NCBI GenBank assembly: GCA_965651325.1
Contig: CBFGSB010000068.1
Coordinates: 1 to 15,361, forward strand
DNA: 15,361 nucleotides
Reading direction: 5' to 3'
Origin: IDS-8 sp965651325
GTDB lineage: Bacteria > Pseudomonadota > Gammaproteobacteria > Steroidobacterales > Woeseiaceae
The translations under genes were made by a program, and so were the position numbers. Positions 14,868-15,361 of the stretch are shown in pieces (within the stretch, counting starts at the first letter, position 1; every line of letters begins with the position of its first letter). The notes under the pieces were generated by a model. The model searched no databases. It was not told the DNA's origin and was given only the letters and a program-made list of their open reading frames with translations.

Positions 14868-15361
14868 TTACTGGAACGTGCTTACGGCGCTGCCCGCGAC
14901 AGCCGCGCAGACGCCTTTCACGATGCCGCGCGTGTCGGCGGTGCCGCCGTCGATGAGCCTGTCGATGAGGTTGTCCGGCCCTGTCGAGACGTACCCGATC
15001 TCGTTGCGGACGGTGGTGAAATCCGGTTGCGACATCACGGCGATGCCCATTACCCGGTCGAGCAGGGGCTCGATCACCAGGTCCCGGCTCGTGCCGGCGA
15101 AGGCCGTCGCGGGCGGCAGGTCGAAATCGAAGCCCGGGAAATAAGCCTCCGCCAGCGCCTCGTCCTCGACCAGCGCGTTGCAGTACTCGATCGCGAGCTG
15201 CGCGATCGCCACCTGGTGTGATGCGAGGAAGGCGGACGGATGCTCGATCACCGGCAGCGACTGGCGCAGCGTCTGGAAGGTTTCGTCCACGTCGGGCTGT
15301 TCGGGATCGACGGTCGTGACCGCGGCGAGCGTCGCGTTGATCTCGTCGAAGGTCCGGACGC
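14868..15361 (-). CDS. C-terminal part of an unidentified protein partnered with the DUF1501-like gene
   Basis: The frame enters from the right edge (first readable residues VRTFDEINATLAAVTTVD) and ends in a TAA at 14870-14868, giving 163 visible residues plus the stop. An internal GTG at 15290 is unlikely to be the true start because the frame stays open with similar composition upstream. The visible part is mainly helical, with HQVAIAQLAIEYCNALVEDE, YFPGFDF and VIEPLLDRVMGIAV. I do not recognise a domain with certainty. From memory, DUF1501-like proteins with Tat signals are often paired with large exported proteins, sometimes with LamG or other surface domains, and this could be the tail of one. 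It shares an operon with the downstream gene (31-base gap). Confidence 0.75.
   Translation of the reverse strand, partial: VRTFDEINATLAAVTTVDPEQPDVDETFQTLRQSLPVIEHPSAFLASHQVAIAQLAIEYCNALVEDEALAEAYFPGFDFDLPPATAFAGTSRDLVIEPLLDRVMGIAVMSQPDFTTVRNEIGYVSTGPDNLIDRLIDGGTADTRGIVKGVCAAVAGSAVSTFQ

Noticed and set aside
13055..14956. 633-codon open frame on the plus strand antisense to the DUF1501-like gene
   Set aside because: Same type of GC-driven antisense frame. The minus-strand protein has a Tat signal, a good ribosome-binding site and family motifs.
1..15361. Search for tRNA or rRNA genes, CRISPR arrays, insertion-sequence ends or prophage genes
   Set aside because: No cloverleaf-like sequence, no regularly spaced direct repeats, no transposase or integrase motifs. 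The only large repeat structure is the inverted repeat at 11600-11713.

Overview
The window is GC-rich, densely coding DNA, most likely from the chromosome of a gammaproteobacterium. The evidence for this is the Azotobacter/Pseudomonas-type seven-iron ferredoxin, a PA0069-type radical SAM gene, and a LexA operator of the CTGT-N8-ACAG type used by gamma- and betaproteobacteria. I cannot name a genus. There are 14 clear genes (12 complete, one cut at each end), one possible 27-residue membrane peptide, no RNA genes, no CRISPR array and no insertion sequence. No stretch longer than 300 bases lacks a gene; the longest gap is 6988-7281.

Left block (1-6987, all minus strand). Read in the direction of transcription: a sirtuin deacylase, a rhomboid protease, a small MscS channel, a radical SAM protein, an exported TPR protein with a TonB-like C-terminus, the methionine sulfoxide reductase MsrA, and GTP cyclohydrolase I (folE, cut at its 3' end). 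The sirtuin/rhomboid pair and the msrA/folE pair overlap at stop/start codons. A LexA box overlaps the predicted promoter of the radical SAM gene, so this gene is probably induced by DNA damage separately from its neighbours.

Middle block (7282-11581). On the plus strand, a NUDIX hydrolase of the NUDT19 type and a LACTB2-type metallo-beta-lactamase-fold hydrolase overlap by 4 bases. They converge on a bifunctional enoyl-CoA hydratase/3-hydroxyacyl-CoA dehydrogenase on the minus strand, which is divergent from the ferredoxin fdxA. With the sirtuin, this region has a loose theme of acyl-CoA and protein-acylation metabolism.

Right block (11582-15361). A 114-bp structure with 36-bp inverted arms (35 of 36 positions matching) fills most of the gap between the convergent fdxA and a methyltransferase gene. 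The methyltransferase joins a Trm112-like zinc ribbon to a carnosine-N-methyltransferase-like core and an uncharacterised C-terminal segment. Upstream of it is a two-gene operon: the end of an unidentified protein, then a Tat-exported DUF1501-like protein.

The points most worth following up are the LexA-controlled radical SAM promoter, the long inverted repeat, the methyltransferase fusion, the DUF1501 pair, and the TPR/TonB-like hybrid. I see no complete new defence or biosynthetic system.
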